From NCBI GenBank assembly GCA_016930015.1, contig JAFGHR010000019.1, forward strand, positions 44,819 through 108,818: 64,000 bases of DNA, in the 5' to 3' direction. The notes under the pieces were generated by a model that was not told where the DNA came from, did not search any database, and worked only from the letters and a program-made list of their open reading frames with translations. Positions within the stretch are counted from its first letter, which is position 1. The number at the start of each line of letters is the position of its first letter. Positions 52,827 through 61,144 of this stretch are shown piece after piece. The DNA comes from Anaerolineae bacterium (GTDB lineage: Bacteria > Chloroflexota > Anaerolineae > Aggregatilineales > Aggregatilineaceae). Made by a program: the position numbers and the translations under genes.

Positions 52827-53438
52827 TCAGCCGGCCAGGGGTTTTTCTTCTGAGGGAGGTAGAGCGTTGTCCAGCCCGGTTGCACTATCATGTTGCTGGC
52901 GGGCCGCACGCCGCTCTTGAAGGTACAATTCCAGCAGCAGCAGCGCCACCCCCATCACGATCGCGCTGTCCGCCACGTTAAACACCGGCCAGTGTGTAAC
53001 ATCGAAAAAATCAACCACGTAACCCTGGCGCAGACGGTCGATAACGTTGTTGCCCAGTGCGCCGCCAAGCTGCAATCCCATCGCCAGCCGGATCAACAGT
53101 ATCCCCTGGGGCAGCGTGCGGTAATAAAAAATGATCACCAGCGCTACAACGACCGCGATCACGGAAAAAACCCATCCGCTGTCGGGAAACATGCCAAACG
53201 AGGCCCCCGTGTTGCGTACATGGGTGAATCGGAAAAACGGTTCGATAAAATCAATGGGCATCCACGATTCGTAGCGGGGCAGGTGGGCCACAACATACGC
53301 TTTTGTCACCTGGTCAACAAGAATCGTGAGCAGGGTAACCGCTGCCAGGAACAGCCATTGTTTTAAGCCGGTGCCCGGCACGCTGTCGGCATGGATTTGT
53401 GTTATCAAATCAGGTTGGTCTTCGGGCACTACGATCAC
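52827..53438 (-). CDS. lspA: Lipoprotein signal peptidase II
   Basis: This 203-residue membrane aspartyl protease cleaves prolipoprotein signal peptides. It has four membrane helices and the conserved GALGNNVIDRLRQGYVVDFFD and FNVADSAIVMG motifs with catalytic Asp143 and Asp157. An N-terminal extension of about 24 residues precedes TM1. The start is GTG at 53438, overlapping the stop of the DksA-like gene by 4 bp (GTGA), which supports coupled translation. It lies downstream of ileS, a classic ileS-lspA neighbourhood with one gene inserted. The two binding proteins in this window lack lipoboxes, so its substrates lie elsewhere. Confidence 0.94.
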   Translation of the reverse strand: MIVVPEDQPDLITQIHADSVPGTGLKQWLFLAAVTLLTILVDQVTKAYVVAHLPRYESWMPIDFIEPFFRFTHVRNTGASFGMFPDSGWVFSVIAVVVALVIIFYYRTLPQGILLIRLAMGLQLGGALGNNVIDRLRQGYVVDFFDVTHWPVFNVADSAIVMGVALLLLELYLQERRAARQQHDSATGLDNALPPSEEKPLAG

Positions 53439-53794
53439 ATCCCGGCATCATAATCGCGCCGTTCAGCGCACCGCATACACAACCGTGTGTATGGAATCGC
53501 CTCCAAACGCGCGATATCGATTTCCCGCTCGCAGGACTCACAGATGCCGTATGTCCCGTTCTCATAGTGGGCAATCGTTTCTTCGATCTGGCGTAAACGT
53601 GCCTTGAGCGCTTTCAGTGTAGAGGCTGTTACGGTCTGGTCATAGACCATCGTCGCGTCGTCAGCCTGGTGGTTGGTGTACCCTGTGCCGGTAATATCCA
53701 ACACGCTTGCCAGTTCTGATTCCTCTACTTTACAGCGGTAAGTCTCACGCAGGTTGAGCAATATACCATACAATTCTTTTTTTGTTGTTGTCAT
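53435..53794 (-). CDS. DksA/TraR-type zinc-finger protein
   Basis: This 119-residue protein has a helical coiled-coil part (about 5-80, with LKALKARLRQIEETIAHYENG) and a C-terminal zinc finger with Cys85, Cys88, Cys106 and Cys109 (GICESCERE and RLCMRCAER). DksA proteins act in the RNA polymerase secondary channel. The typical acidic DxxDxA tip is not clear here, although ADDATMVYD may correspond. It sits between ileS and lspA and overlaps lspA by 4 bp. A GAGGGG lies 13 bp before the ATG. Confidence 0.88.
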   Translation of the reverse strand: MTTTKKELYGILLNLRETYRCKVEESELASVLDITGTGYTNHQADDATMVYDQTVTASTLKALKARLRQIEETIAHYENGTYGICESCEREIDIARLEAIPYTRLCMRCAERRDYDAGM

Positions 53795-53869
53795 CAGTTC
53801 AGATGCCCCTCAAACCAATGTTCGGGGAACGATAAACGATCCAATTCTAACCGACACCCTACGACCCGG

Positions 53870-53907
53870 CAAAAATAGGGGCGGGCAAAAACACGGTGCT
53901 CGCCCCT
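53870..53907 (-). terminator. Terminator after ileS
   Basis: On the minus strand AGGGGCGAGC (53898-53907) pairs with GCCCGCCCCT (53877-53886), with one G-T wobble, and is followed by ATTTTTG. Confidence 0.85.
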
Positions 53908-53929
53908 GTGCTGGGTGTTTCAGAATGGA

Positions 53930-56900
53930 TTACACCTGGCGCACACCAATGAGAACCGATTCATCGTCGAAGCTGAACTCGCTGGTGTGTGCGCCATTCA
54001 CCGGCTGGGATTCGACCAACCCGTCAGCGAGGGTTTCACGCTGGATGTAGTCAGCGAAAACCTGAATGGCCTCTTTTAGCCTGTCGCTGGCCTGATAGGT
54101 CACGTTGATATGGTCGGCGATATCAAAATCGGCTTCCTTACGCAGCGTCTGAACCCGTCGCACAAATTCACGCGCCAGCCCTTCTTTCACCAGATCATCG
54201 GTAAGCACGGTGGACAGCGCCGCCAGGTAGCCGTAATCGTCCGCCACGGTGTACCCTTCCGCCGCGCTTTGCTGCACCTCGCATTGTTCCGGCGTTACCT
54301 CATAGGACGTGCCATCGACAGCAACGGTGATGGTTTCACCGGCCAGGAGCGCCTTTGCCCAGCGTTCAACGTCCGCCGGAGCACCTTCGCGCAGCGCGCG
54401 CTGCACTTTCGGGAAATCCCCCTTCAGCGCGCGGCCTAACACCTGCGGCAGTGGATTCAGGCTGTACGACACCATCGCTTCCGCCGATTCGACTGTGCGT
54501 ATCGCTTTGACGTTCAGTTCCTCCGCGATGGTACCGGCCATCGCGTTTACGACAGACTGTTCAGCCGCGAAGCGCACGACAAACACCGCTTCGGCCAGCG
54601 GCTGCCGCACCTTGAGATTAGCGCTGTTGCGCGCGGCGTGCCCCAGGCTGACGAGTTTCTGTGTCAGCCGCATATCCGCGATCAGCTTGTCATCGATCAA
54701 GGACTCGTCATAGGTTGGCCACAACGCCAGGTGCACACTTTCGGCAGCATGTTTGTCAAACGCGGCGCCCAGGTTGCGGTATATGGCTTCAGACAAAAAC
54801 GGCATCGACGGCGCCAGCAGCAGCGCTAACGTGTGCAGGCACTCATAAAGCGTCTGGTAGGCGGCCAGCTTATCGGTGTCGCTTTCGGTTTTCCAGAAAC
54901 GGCGGCGTGAGCGGCGCAGATACCAGTTACTCAGGCTTTCGACAAAACTCTCGATAGGCCGCGTGGCGCCGGTGGCGTCGTAGGTTTGATAGGCCCGCGT
55001 TACGCCGCGCGTCAGGTCATGCAGTTCGCTGAGAATCCAGCGGTCCAGCGGATCACGCTCGGTCACCGGGACAGGGTCGCTGGCCGGATCAAACTGATCG
55101 ATGTTGGCGTAGGTCACAAAGAAGCTGTACACGTTCCACAGCGTCAGGTAAAAGTTGCGCACCACGTCGCCGACCAGTTCAACCGAAAACCGGCGCGGTT
55201 CACCGGGCGGGCTGGCCGTGTACATATACCAGCGGAACGCATCGGCGCCGTACTTGTCCAGCACACTCCACGGCTCAACGATGTTGCCGAGGCTCTTGGA
55301 CATCTTGCGGCCCTGTTCATCAAGGATGTGTCCCAGCGAGATGCAGTTTTTAAAGTTGACACTCTCGAACAGCATCGCCGCGATGGCGTGCTGACTGTAA
55401 AACCAGCCGCGTGTCTGGTCCACCGCCTCACAAATGTAGTCCGCCGGGAACTGGTCCTCGAACTGAATCTGGTTCTTAAACGGATAACCCCACTGCGCCA
55501 CGCCCATCGCGCCGCTGTCGAACCACACGTCGATTAATTCCGGCACACGCTGCATGGTGCCGCCGCATTCCGGGCACGGGAATGTGACTTCGTCCACGTA
55601 GGGCCGGTGCAGGTCCAGGTCTGCGAGGTCCTGGCCGCTCAATTCTTCGAGTTCGGCAACGCTGCCGATGCAGTGCATGTGATCACAGTCGGGATTGTCG
55701 CATACCCACACCGGCAGCGGCGTACCCCAATACCGTTCACGGCCCAACGCCCAATCACGCAGGTCTTCGAGCCAGTTGCCAAAGCGCCCGTTCTTGGTAT
55801 GCTCCGGCACCCAGTTGATCGTCTGGTTGAGATCGATCATGGTTTGACGGTAACGCGTGGTTTCGATGAACCATGTCTCGCGGGCATAATAGAGCAGGGG
55901 CGTTTTGCAGCGCCAGCAGAACGGGTAATTGTGGGTATACCCCTCGGACTTGTACAGTAAGCCGCGCGTTTTGAGGTCCTTTTTGATCAGCGGGTCGGCG
56001 TCCTTAACCCACATCCCGGCCCAGTGATCAACCGCGTCGATGAACGTGCCGTCCGGCGCGACCGTTTGCAGCACCGGCAGGCCGTATTGATGGCCCGCTT
56101 CCATGTCGTCGGCACCAAACGCCGGGGCGATATGCACAATGCCGGAACCGTCTTCCATGCTGACAAAATCGCCGTGGATCACGTAAGAATAGTCCTGATC
56201 CACCGGCAGGAAGCTGTACAGCGGCTCGTAGTGCATGCCCAGCAGCGCTTCGCCCTTCATTTCCTCAACAACGGTGTAATTCTCCGGATTGATGAGCGCT
56301 TTTTGCATCAACGCCTTGCCCAAAATCAACCGTTCGGTGCCTGCGCCGTCATCGGTCGGCCCCTCGACGGTGACATAGTCCAGCTTTCGCCCAACCGCCA
56401 GCGCCGCGTTACCGGGCAGCGTCCACGGGGTCGTGGTCCACGCCAGGAAATAGGTGCCGGGCTGGTCCTTGACGGCAAAACGCACAAACACGCTGGGATC
56501 GGTGACTTCCTCGTAACCCTGCGATACTTCGTGACTGCTCAAAGGCGTGCCACAGCGGGCGCAGTAGGGGACGACCTTGTACCCCTTGTACAGCAGGCCC
56601 TTATCCCAGAACTGGCGCAGAATCCACCAGACGCTCTGGATGTATTCGTTCTTATATGTGACGTAAGCCTCGTCGAGATCGACCCAGTAGGCGATACGCT
56701 CGGTGAGTCTGGCCCATTCCTGGATGTAACGGAATACGCTGTCACGGCATTTTTCGTTAAACGCCGCGATGCCGTATTCCTCGATCTCGTGCTTGTGCGT
56801 AAGCCCAAGCTCTTTTTCGACCTCGATTTCCACCGGCAGGCCGTGGGTGTCCCAGCCGCCTTTGCGCAGCACGTATTTACCGTTCATGGTGTGATAACGC

Positions 56901-57106
56901 GGGAACATGTCCTTAAACGCACGCGCCAGCACGTGATGCGTACCGGGCCGCCCGTTGGCTGTTGGCGGGCCTTCGAAAAAGACATACCGCTCGCCGTCCT
57001 CGCGTTCGCTCATCGAGCGGTGGAAGATGTCTTTTTCCCGCCAGAATTCAAGCTGCTCGTTTTCGAGCGCGCCGATATCCACTTTGGGTGATACAGGTTC
57101 AAACAT
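53930..57106 (-). CDS. ileS: Isoleucyl-tRNA synthetase, type 2
   Basis: This 1058-residue class I synthetase charges tRNA-Ile. The HIGH-region motif reads PPTANGRPGTHHVLARAFKD, with GTHH in place of the usual HxGH. That form and the WDTHGLPVEIEVEKELG sequence mark the eukaryote-like type 2 IleRS, which is generally tolerant of mupirocin. The KMSKS loop is intact (GRKMSKSLGN), and the CP1 editing domain and anticodon-binding helices are present. ATG 57106 has a perfect AGGAGG 4 bp upstream; a longer frame to 57178 lacks one. Four genes and an Ile T-box lie upstream on the same strand. The 57107-57284 gap holds two small hairpins but no T-box of its own. Confidence 0.96.
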   Translation of the reverse strand: MFEPVSPKVDIGALENEQLEFWREKDIFHRSMSEREDGERYVFFEGPPTANGRPGTHHVLARAFKDMFPRYHTMNGKYVLRKGGWDTHGLPVEIEVEKELGLTHKHEIEEYGIAAFNEKCRDSVFRYIQEWARLTERIAYWVDLDEAYVTYKNEYIQSVWWILRQFWDKGLLYKGYKVVPYCARCGTPLSSHEVSQGYEEVTDPSVFVRFAVKDQPGTYFLAWTTTPWTLPGNAALAVGRKLDYVTVEGPTDDGAGTERLILGKALMQKALINPENYTVVEEMKGEALLGMHYEPLYSFLPVDQDYSYVIHGDFVSMEDGSGIVHIAPAFGADDMEAGHQYGLPVLQTVAPDGTFIDAVDHWAGMWVKDADPLIKKDLKTRGLLYKSEGYTHNYPFCWRCKTPLLYYARETWFIETTRYRQTMIDLNQTINWVPEHTKNGRFGNWLEDLRDWALGRERYWGTPLPVWVCDNPDCDHMHCIGSVAELEELSGQDLADLDLHRPYVDEVTFPCPECGGTMQRVPELIDVWFDSGAMGVAQWGYPFKNQIQFEDQFPADYICEAVDQTRGWFYSQHAIAAMLFESVNFKNCISLGHILDEQGRKMSKSLGNIVEPWSVLDKYGADAFRWYMYTASPPGEPRRFSVELVGDVVRNFYLTLWNVYSFFVTYANIDQFDPASDPVPVTERDPLDRWILSELHDLTRGVTRAYQTYDATGATRPIESFVESLSNWYLRRSRRRFWKTESDTDKLAAYQTLYECLHTLALLLAPSMPFLSEAIYRNLGAAFDKHAAESVHLALWPTYDESLIDDKLIADMRLTQKLVSLGHAARNSANLKVRQPLAEAVFVVRFAAEQSVVNAMAGTIAEELNVKAIRTVESAEAMVSYSLNPLPQVLGRALKGDFPKVQRALREGAPADVERWAKALLAGETITVAVDGTSYEVTPEQCEVQQSAAEGYTVADDYGYLAALSTVLTDDLVKEGLAREFVRRVQTLRKEADFDIADHINVTYQASDRLKEAIQVFADYIQRETLADGLVESQPVNGAHTSEFSFDDESVLIGVRQV

Positions 57107-57284
57107 GATTCCTCCTGATTGTGGTCTGGTCATATGAATAGTCAACGGCAACGATCCGAGCATAGGCCAGACCGCCAATCACACGCGGCGCAGGTTGCCA
57201 CAACCTTCTTGCCACGCTGGCACCTCCTTTTTGCTGTGAAACGTGCGCAAACCTGTTCATTGTGCTAACTCAAGTTTTCGCGTT

Positions 57285-57782
57285 TTACCAACCGACTTCG
57301 CTAAATTTGTACACGCGGAAAACGGATTGGCCGTTTTCCTCAGAAATATACACTTCCCATGATGTCCGCAAACCGGCGCTCTCTTTGTAGCCGGTGCACT
57401 GGGCAATGCTGACTGACGCGCCCTCGACAGGTTCCTGCGGCTGCGGCGAATACCAGCACCTGCCGTTATCTTCCTCGTAAAATGCAGCAATTTCCATACC
57501 GGGCCTGTCGGAGCGGTATATCCAGTATTCGGCGCCCTTGTCCGGCTTGACGTGTTCGATCTCTTTCGCGCCGTCAGGCACGGGAGGCTCCAACGGAAAC
57601 AGCAGCCCGTACAACGGACCGGCTATACGTGCCAGGATCAGCGCGGCCAGTACCAGCGCGCCGACCATGACCGGCAGCGCGATCCATACCGGCACCGAGC
57701 GGCCAGTACGCCGTTTTGCATGACCACCGGCATCATTTTCCGGGGTGTCATCGCCCGGCAGTTGGGGCGTTTCGGCAGCCAT
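57285..57782 (-). CDS. Membrane-anchored protein of unknown function (paralogue A)
   Basis: I do not recognise this 165-residue protein. It has a charged cytoplasmic N terminus, one membrane helix (about 30-52) and an external domain of about 110 residues with two Cys residues (GRCWYSP and AQCTGYK) that could form a disulfide. The domain is similar in order to that of the adjacent upstream gene: a PDGA/PGA turn, xxSDxxxxxIxxFY, Cys, then Cys, and a final beta strand ending near a Trp. The two genes thus look like a tandem duplication. It starts 3 bp after its paralogue and precedes ileS by 178 bp. Confidence 0.75.
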   Translation of the reverse strand: MAAETPQLPGDDTPENDAGGHAKRRTGRSVPVWIALPVMVGALVLAALILARIAGPLYGLLFPLEPPVPDGAKEIEHVKPDKGAEYWIYRSDRPGMEIAAFYEEDNGRCWYSPQPQEPVEGASVSIAQCTGYKESAGLRTSWEVYISEENGQSVFRVYKFSEVGW

Positions 57783-57785
57783 GTG

Positions 57786-58262
57786 TTAGTTTCCCCAGTA
57801 CCGGCGCACGTCAATGACAACCTGCCCGGTCGCATTCCCGGCTTCATCCTGTTCCGGTTGGAGCACAACCGTCGTATACTGCGTCATGCCGAGCGACGAG
57901 CGATCCCGCAGGCAGCGCGTGTAGAGATACCCTTCACGCACCGGTTCTTCGCCCGGACGTTCAACGATCGTCGCATACTGCGGCTCGCAGTCCATGTCCT
58001 GTTTCGCATAAAATTGCTCGATGGTGTCAATCGGGTCGGACGACACATACTGCTGGTGATCGTAACCGTCGTATAATACTTCGTTGCCGACCAACTGGGC
58101 GCCAGGATAGGTATCGACTTTGAGCGGTTTGTCGCGGCTGGATCGATACTGCATGTAACCCACAACACCAACAACCACCAGCACAACGCCCACGATCAAC
58201 AGCACCAACACCAGGCGGATCAGATTACTCTGGAATAACCCTCGTTCGCTTGTTTCAGACAC
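57786..58262 (-). CDS. Membrane-anchored protein of unknown function (paralogue B)
   Basis: This 158-residue protein has one membrane helix (about 14-37) and an external domain with two Cys residues (DMDCEPQ and TRCLRDR). It resembles the next gene: both have a PGA turn, SSDPIDTIEQFYAK versus SDRPGMEIAAFYEE, the Cys pair and a C-terminal strand with a Trp. I chose GTG 58262 because AAGGAG lies 8 bp upstream; an in-frame GTG at 58271 would overlap that site. The function is unknown. Its position in the T-box-led cluster suggests a link to growth rate or amino-acid status, but no more can be said. Confidence 0.75.
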   Translation of the reverse strand: MSETSERGLFQSNLIRLVLVLLIVGVVLVVVGVVGYMQYRSSRDKPLKVDTYPGAQLVGNEVLYDGYDHQQYVSSDPIDTIEQFYAKQDMDCEPQYATIVERPGEEPVREGYLYTRCLRDRSSLGMTQYTTVVLQPEQDEAGNATGQVVIDVRRYWGN

Positions 58263-58340
58263 GGTGCGCACTCCTTGACTCTCGGCTGCCAGGCCGGAGA
58301 ACCGCCCGCAGCTTATGTCCGTTGACTAATCGCCCTGGAG

Positions 58341-59327
58341 TTATCCCAGCGCGTCGAGCGATGCGGCCCCATTCACGATCTGTTGTGCAAGCAGTACATC
58401 AGTTTCCAGAAGACGGCGCAGCGGTGCGGCTTGCTCACTTTCAAATACGAGCAGCCAGTCATCGATCCCGCCGCGGTGTTTTTGCATCCACGTGATGTGC
58501 TCGCGTGCCGCGTCCGCCTGGCCCTGGCGGTAGGCGCTGCGTGCCATCCACAGCCGGGCCAGCAAACGGTAACGATCATGCGGCAACCCGATCGCCCAGG
58601 CGGCTTCCAGGTATTTCAGCGCGGCGCCGGATTGACCCAACCGATCGTTGATCATACCCAGATTGTAAGCTGCCAGCCATAAACGCGGTTCGCGTTCAAC
58701 CGCATCCACCGCATACGGATGCGCGGCCCCGAAATCACCCTGTTGTGCATACACTTCTGACAGCCCAATGTAACCGGCTGCCGACTCCGGATCAAGCGCG
58801 ATCATACGCTCGTAGTCTGCCCGCGCCCTGTCCAACTTTCCGGCCAGCCGGGCGATCTCAGCGCGAAAACGATAATGCTCCGGCACGTCTCCCTCAGCCG
58901 TGATGAGTGTATCCATCACCGCCGTTGCTTCGGCGTATTCACTCTGGCGTAAATGCCGGACTGCCGCCTGATATTCCATACGAACCCGGCTGCGCAGCAC
59001 AAACTGGGATGTTAACATCCAGCCCAACCCGGCACCGCCAAAAAACAGCGCCAATGACGGGAAAGCGATGCCCAGCCCTACCAGCAGCAGCCCTGGCCCT
59101 AACGCCAGGATCAAACGCCCGCGCCCGCTCTCAGGCAAACGTGAACCAAGCACCAGCGCCAGCCCGGCAAACAGCAGCCAGATCACGCCCAGTTGAGCCT
59201 GGAGCACCCAGTCTTCACCACTATAACCGATCTGCAAGACCAGGCTCAGCAGCGCAACCCCCACCAGCAGGGCTGCAAGCACGCCGCTGCGTAATGATCC
59301 CAGCCAACGAAAAAGCTCTTGAACCAC
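58341..59327 (-). CDS. Membrane protein with TPR repeats
   Basis: This 328-residue protein has about four N-terminal membrane helices (10-32, 43-61, 72-88, 90-106) and a C-terminal helical-repeat region (about 115-285). The repeats show the TPR pattern (AEIARLAGKLDRARADYERMIALDP, AGYIGLSEVYAQQGDFGAAHPYAVDAVER and AAYNLGMINDRLGQSGAALKYLEAAWAI in successive repeats). It probably scaffolds other proteins at the membrane. The start is GTG at 59327, with GGGAG 8 bp upstream. It lies 27 bp after the GNAT gene and belongs to the T-box-led cluster. No specific partner is evident. Confidence 0.85.
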   Translation of the reverse strand: MVQELFRWLGSLRSGVLAALLVGVALLSLVLQIGYSGEDWVLQAQLGVIWLLFAGLALVLGSRLPESGRGRLILALGPGLLLVGLGIAFPSLALFFGGAGLGWMLTSQFVLRSRVRMEYQAAVRHLRQSEYAEATAVMDTLITAEGDVPEHYRFRAEIARLAGKLDRARADYERMIALDPESAAGYIGLSEVYAQQGDFGAAHPYAVDAVEREPRLWLAAYNLGMINDRLGQSGAALKYLEAAWAIGLPHDRYRLLARLWMARSAYRQGQADAAREHITWMQKHRGGIDDWLLVFESEQAAPLRRLLETDVLLAQQIVNGAASLDALG

Positions 59328-59354
59328 CCTTCACGCTCCCCTATGTTAAGTACG

Positions 59355-59846
59355 TCAGCGATCCAGTTCCAACCGCATCCGGCTTACAATGGCCCGCCCG
59401 CCGATGGACTCCCAGAACCGGATGCCTTCCGTGTTGGCCGTGGCGACCTGCCATTCGACCCGCTGGATACCCTGTTCGGCAAACCACGCCGTCATGGTGT
59501 TGACCAGGTCGCGCGCGATCCCCTGGTGGCGGTAAGCCGGATCAACAAAGATATCCGCAATGAAACCGGCATCGACATGCGCGAACAGGTCCGGGTGCAG
59601 GTCGATGACGGCGCCCAAAATATACCCGACCGCCTCGCCGCCAACATCAGCCACAAACGCCTGTGTGAACGGGTCCTCGCGCCGTTCGATCAGGCGGGAC
59701 GCGTACCGTTCGGCGGCGCCGGGCGTTGCGGCAGGCAGCCGTGAGTCCAGGTCAACATGATAATCGGTCAGCGCCTGCCACAACCGGGCGATCGCGGATA
59801 CATCCCCCGGTTCTACGGTTCGAATGTGTGCCTGTGATGGTTTCAT
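59355..59846 (-). CDS. GNAT-family N-acetyltransferase, first gene after the Ile T-box
   Basis: This 163-residue acetyltransferase has the GNAT core: HIRTVEPGDVSAIARLWQAL, strand AVGYILGAVIDL, then IADIFVDPAYRHQGIARDLV with the acetyl-CoA pyrophosphate loop QGIA, and TEGIRFWESIGG near the end. The substrate is unknown. ATG 59846 lies 28 bp after the T-box terminator; a longer frame reads back into the T-box and is not credible. As the first gene behind an Ile T-box it is either controlled by isoleucine supply itself or simply leads an operon that reaches ileS. Confidence 0.88.
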   Translation of the reverse strand: MKPSQAHIRTVEPGDVSAIARLWQALTDYHVDLDSRLPAATPGAAERYASRLIERREDPFTQAFVADVGGEAVGYILGAVIDLHPDLFAHVDAGFIADIFVDPAYRHQGIARDLVNTMTAWFAEQGIQRVEWQVATANTEGIRFWESIGGRAIVSRMRLELDR

Positions 59847-59873
59847 GCCACTCCGTATCCGGTGCGCCCGGTC

Positions 59874-59910
59874 AAAATAAAAGCTCCCGTTCCAACAAAG
59901 GGACGGGAGC
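59874..59910 (-). terminator. Terminator of the T-box leader
   Basis: On the minus strand GCTCCCGT (59903-59910) pairs with ACGGGAGC (59883-59890), followed by TTTTATTTT. It competes with the T-box antiterminator just upstream. Confidence 0.93.
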
Positions 59911-60140
59911 ATAACTCTCGCGGTACCACCCTCATTCTCTACCGTTGGCGGCAGAGCACTCGGCTGCCATACAGATGGCACAGTCGTGGTAACGGTGACT
60001 AAACCGGCCCGGCTTACTAACGTGCGAACGCGTTCAGCTTACAGCTCAGGAAGGATTTTCTGCCCAACGACCGTACCCGGCTCACACCGTCTCCAGGCTC
60101 GCTGACCTGCCGGTCAGGCATACTCGTTTCCATCATCGCC
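59874..60140 (-). promoter_or_regulatory. T-box riboswitch, probable isoleucine specifier
   Basis: On the minus strand the leader has stem I with GGAAACGAGTATGCC (the AGTA loop-E strand), the AG-bulge region AGCGAGCC with GGTGTGAGCCGGG, and the specifier strand GGCAGAAAATCCTTCCTGAGC. The likely specifier triplet is ATC (Ile) at 60054-60056. Its distance to TTCCTGAGC fits known Ile T-boxes; reading AAT (Asn) instead is less consistent. The hallmark T-box AGGGTGGTACCGCG lies at 59919-59932, followed by a terminator. Uncharged tRNA-Ile would pair at the specifier and stabilise the antiterminator. Confidence 0.95.
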
Positions 60141-60164
60141 TTTAAAAAACGTCAACGTGCGGAC

Positions 60165-60193
60165 AGCATACCATACCACCCCAGGCCGGTCAA
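60165..60193 (-). promoter_or_regulatory. Promoter of the T-box-led operon
   Basis: On the minus strand TTGACC (60188-60193) is followed after exactly 17 bp by TATGCT (60165-60170), about 25 nt upstream of T-box stem I. Confidence 0.7.
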
Positions 60194-60251
60194 GACTCCG
60201 CGCACGTTTTTACACCGTGCGTGCACAATTCCTAACAACTTGCCAGACCGG

Positions 60252-61106
60252 TTATAACAGCTCCGGAATCTGCTCCGGATGCTCGGCCACCTTGATACCG
60301 GCGGCATTCAACGCTGCGATCTTGTCGGCGGCGGTGCCGCTGCCCCCTTCCACAATCGCCCCGGCATGTCCCATACGTTTGCCGGGTGGGGCTGTTTGCC
60401 CGGCGATAAAAGCGACGACCGGTTTGGTCATGTTGTTGGCGATAAAGTTAGCCGCCTTTTCTTCGTCAGTGCCGCCGATCTCGCCGATCAACACGATTTT
60501 TTCCGTTTCGGGATCATCTTCGAACATCTGCAATACATCGATAAAATTGGTGCCGTTAACCGGATCACCGCCGATGCCGACGCATGTTGTCTGGCCGATC
60601 CTCCGCTGGGTCAGGGCGTACACTACCTCGTAGGTGAGCGTACCGCTGCGCGACACCACACCCACGTTCCCCGGCATGGCGATGTGGCCGGGCATAATAC
60701 CGACTTTAGCCTGGCCGGGTGTGAGCAAACCAGGGCAGTTAGGTCCCACTAACCGGCTGCTGCTCTGATCCAACCGGGCACGGACTTTCATCATGTCCAG
60801 CACCGGAATCCCTTCGGTGATACACACGATCAGTTCGATCCCTGCGTCGAGCGCTTCGTATATCGCGTCGGTGGCAAAACGCGCCGGTACATAAATGACG
60901 CTGGTGTTAGCTCCGGTGGACTCATAAGCCGCTTTTACCGTGTCAAATACCGGCTTGCCCAACACCCATTCGCCGCCCTTGCCGGGTGTCACACCGCCGA
61001 CGACATGAGTCCCATACTCGATCATTTGCTCGGTGTGAAACTGCCCCTCACGCCCGGTGATACCCTGCACCAGCAACTTAGTATTTTTGTCAACAAAAAT
61101 TGCCAT
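60252..61106 (-). CDS. sucD: Succinyl-CoA synthetase alpha subunit
   Basis: This 284-residue subunit binds CoA and carries the phospho-His of the TCA-cycle enzyme that makes ATP (or GTP) from succinyl-CoA. It begins [27 protein letters not shown] in two adjoining conserved blocks, with the CoA site [18 protein letters not shown] and, near the C terminus, [14 protein letters not shown] with the active-site His. Length matches the family. It follows sucC by 38 bp on the same strand. The promoter of the T-box operon begins about 60 bp beyond its stop, and I see only a short CGCACG / CGTGCG hairpin between. Confidence 0.96.
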   Translation of the reverse strand: MAIFVDKNTKLLVQGITGREGQFHTEQMIEYGTHVVGGVTPGKGGEWVLGKPVFDTVKAAYESTGANTSVIYVPARFATDAIYEALDAGIELIVCITEGIPVLDMMKVRARLDQSSSRLVGPNCPGLLTPGQAKVGIMPGHIAMPGNVGVVSRSGTLTYEVVYALTQRRIGQTTCVGIGGDPVNGTNFIDVLQMFEDDPETEKIVLIGEIGGTDEEKAANFIANNMTKPVVAFIAGQTAPPGKRMGHAGAIVEGGSGTAADKIAALNAAGIKVAEHPEQIPELL

Positions 61107-61144
61107 TTTTAATCCTTATACCCTGCACACATGCTTACCAGCGC

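Noticed and set aside
57099..57215. 38-codon GTG ORF with AGGAGG upstream, overlapping the ileS start (minus strand)
   Set aside because: Its composition shows no Ile run, no terminator follows, and the AGGAGG may simply be chance. It is not comparable to the Thr and Arg leaders.
57107..57284. Possible second T-box directly before ileS
   Set aside because: No AGGGTGGNACCGCG element or stem I; only two small hairpins (TGCCA/TGGCA and AGGTTG/CAACCT).
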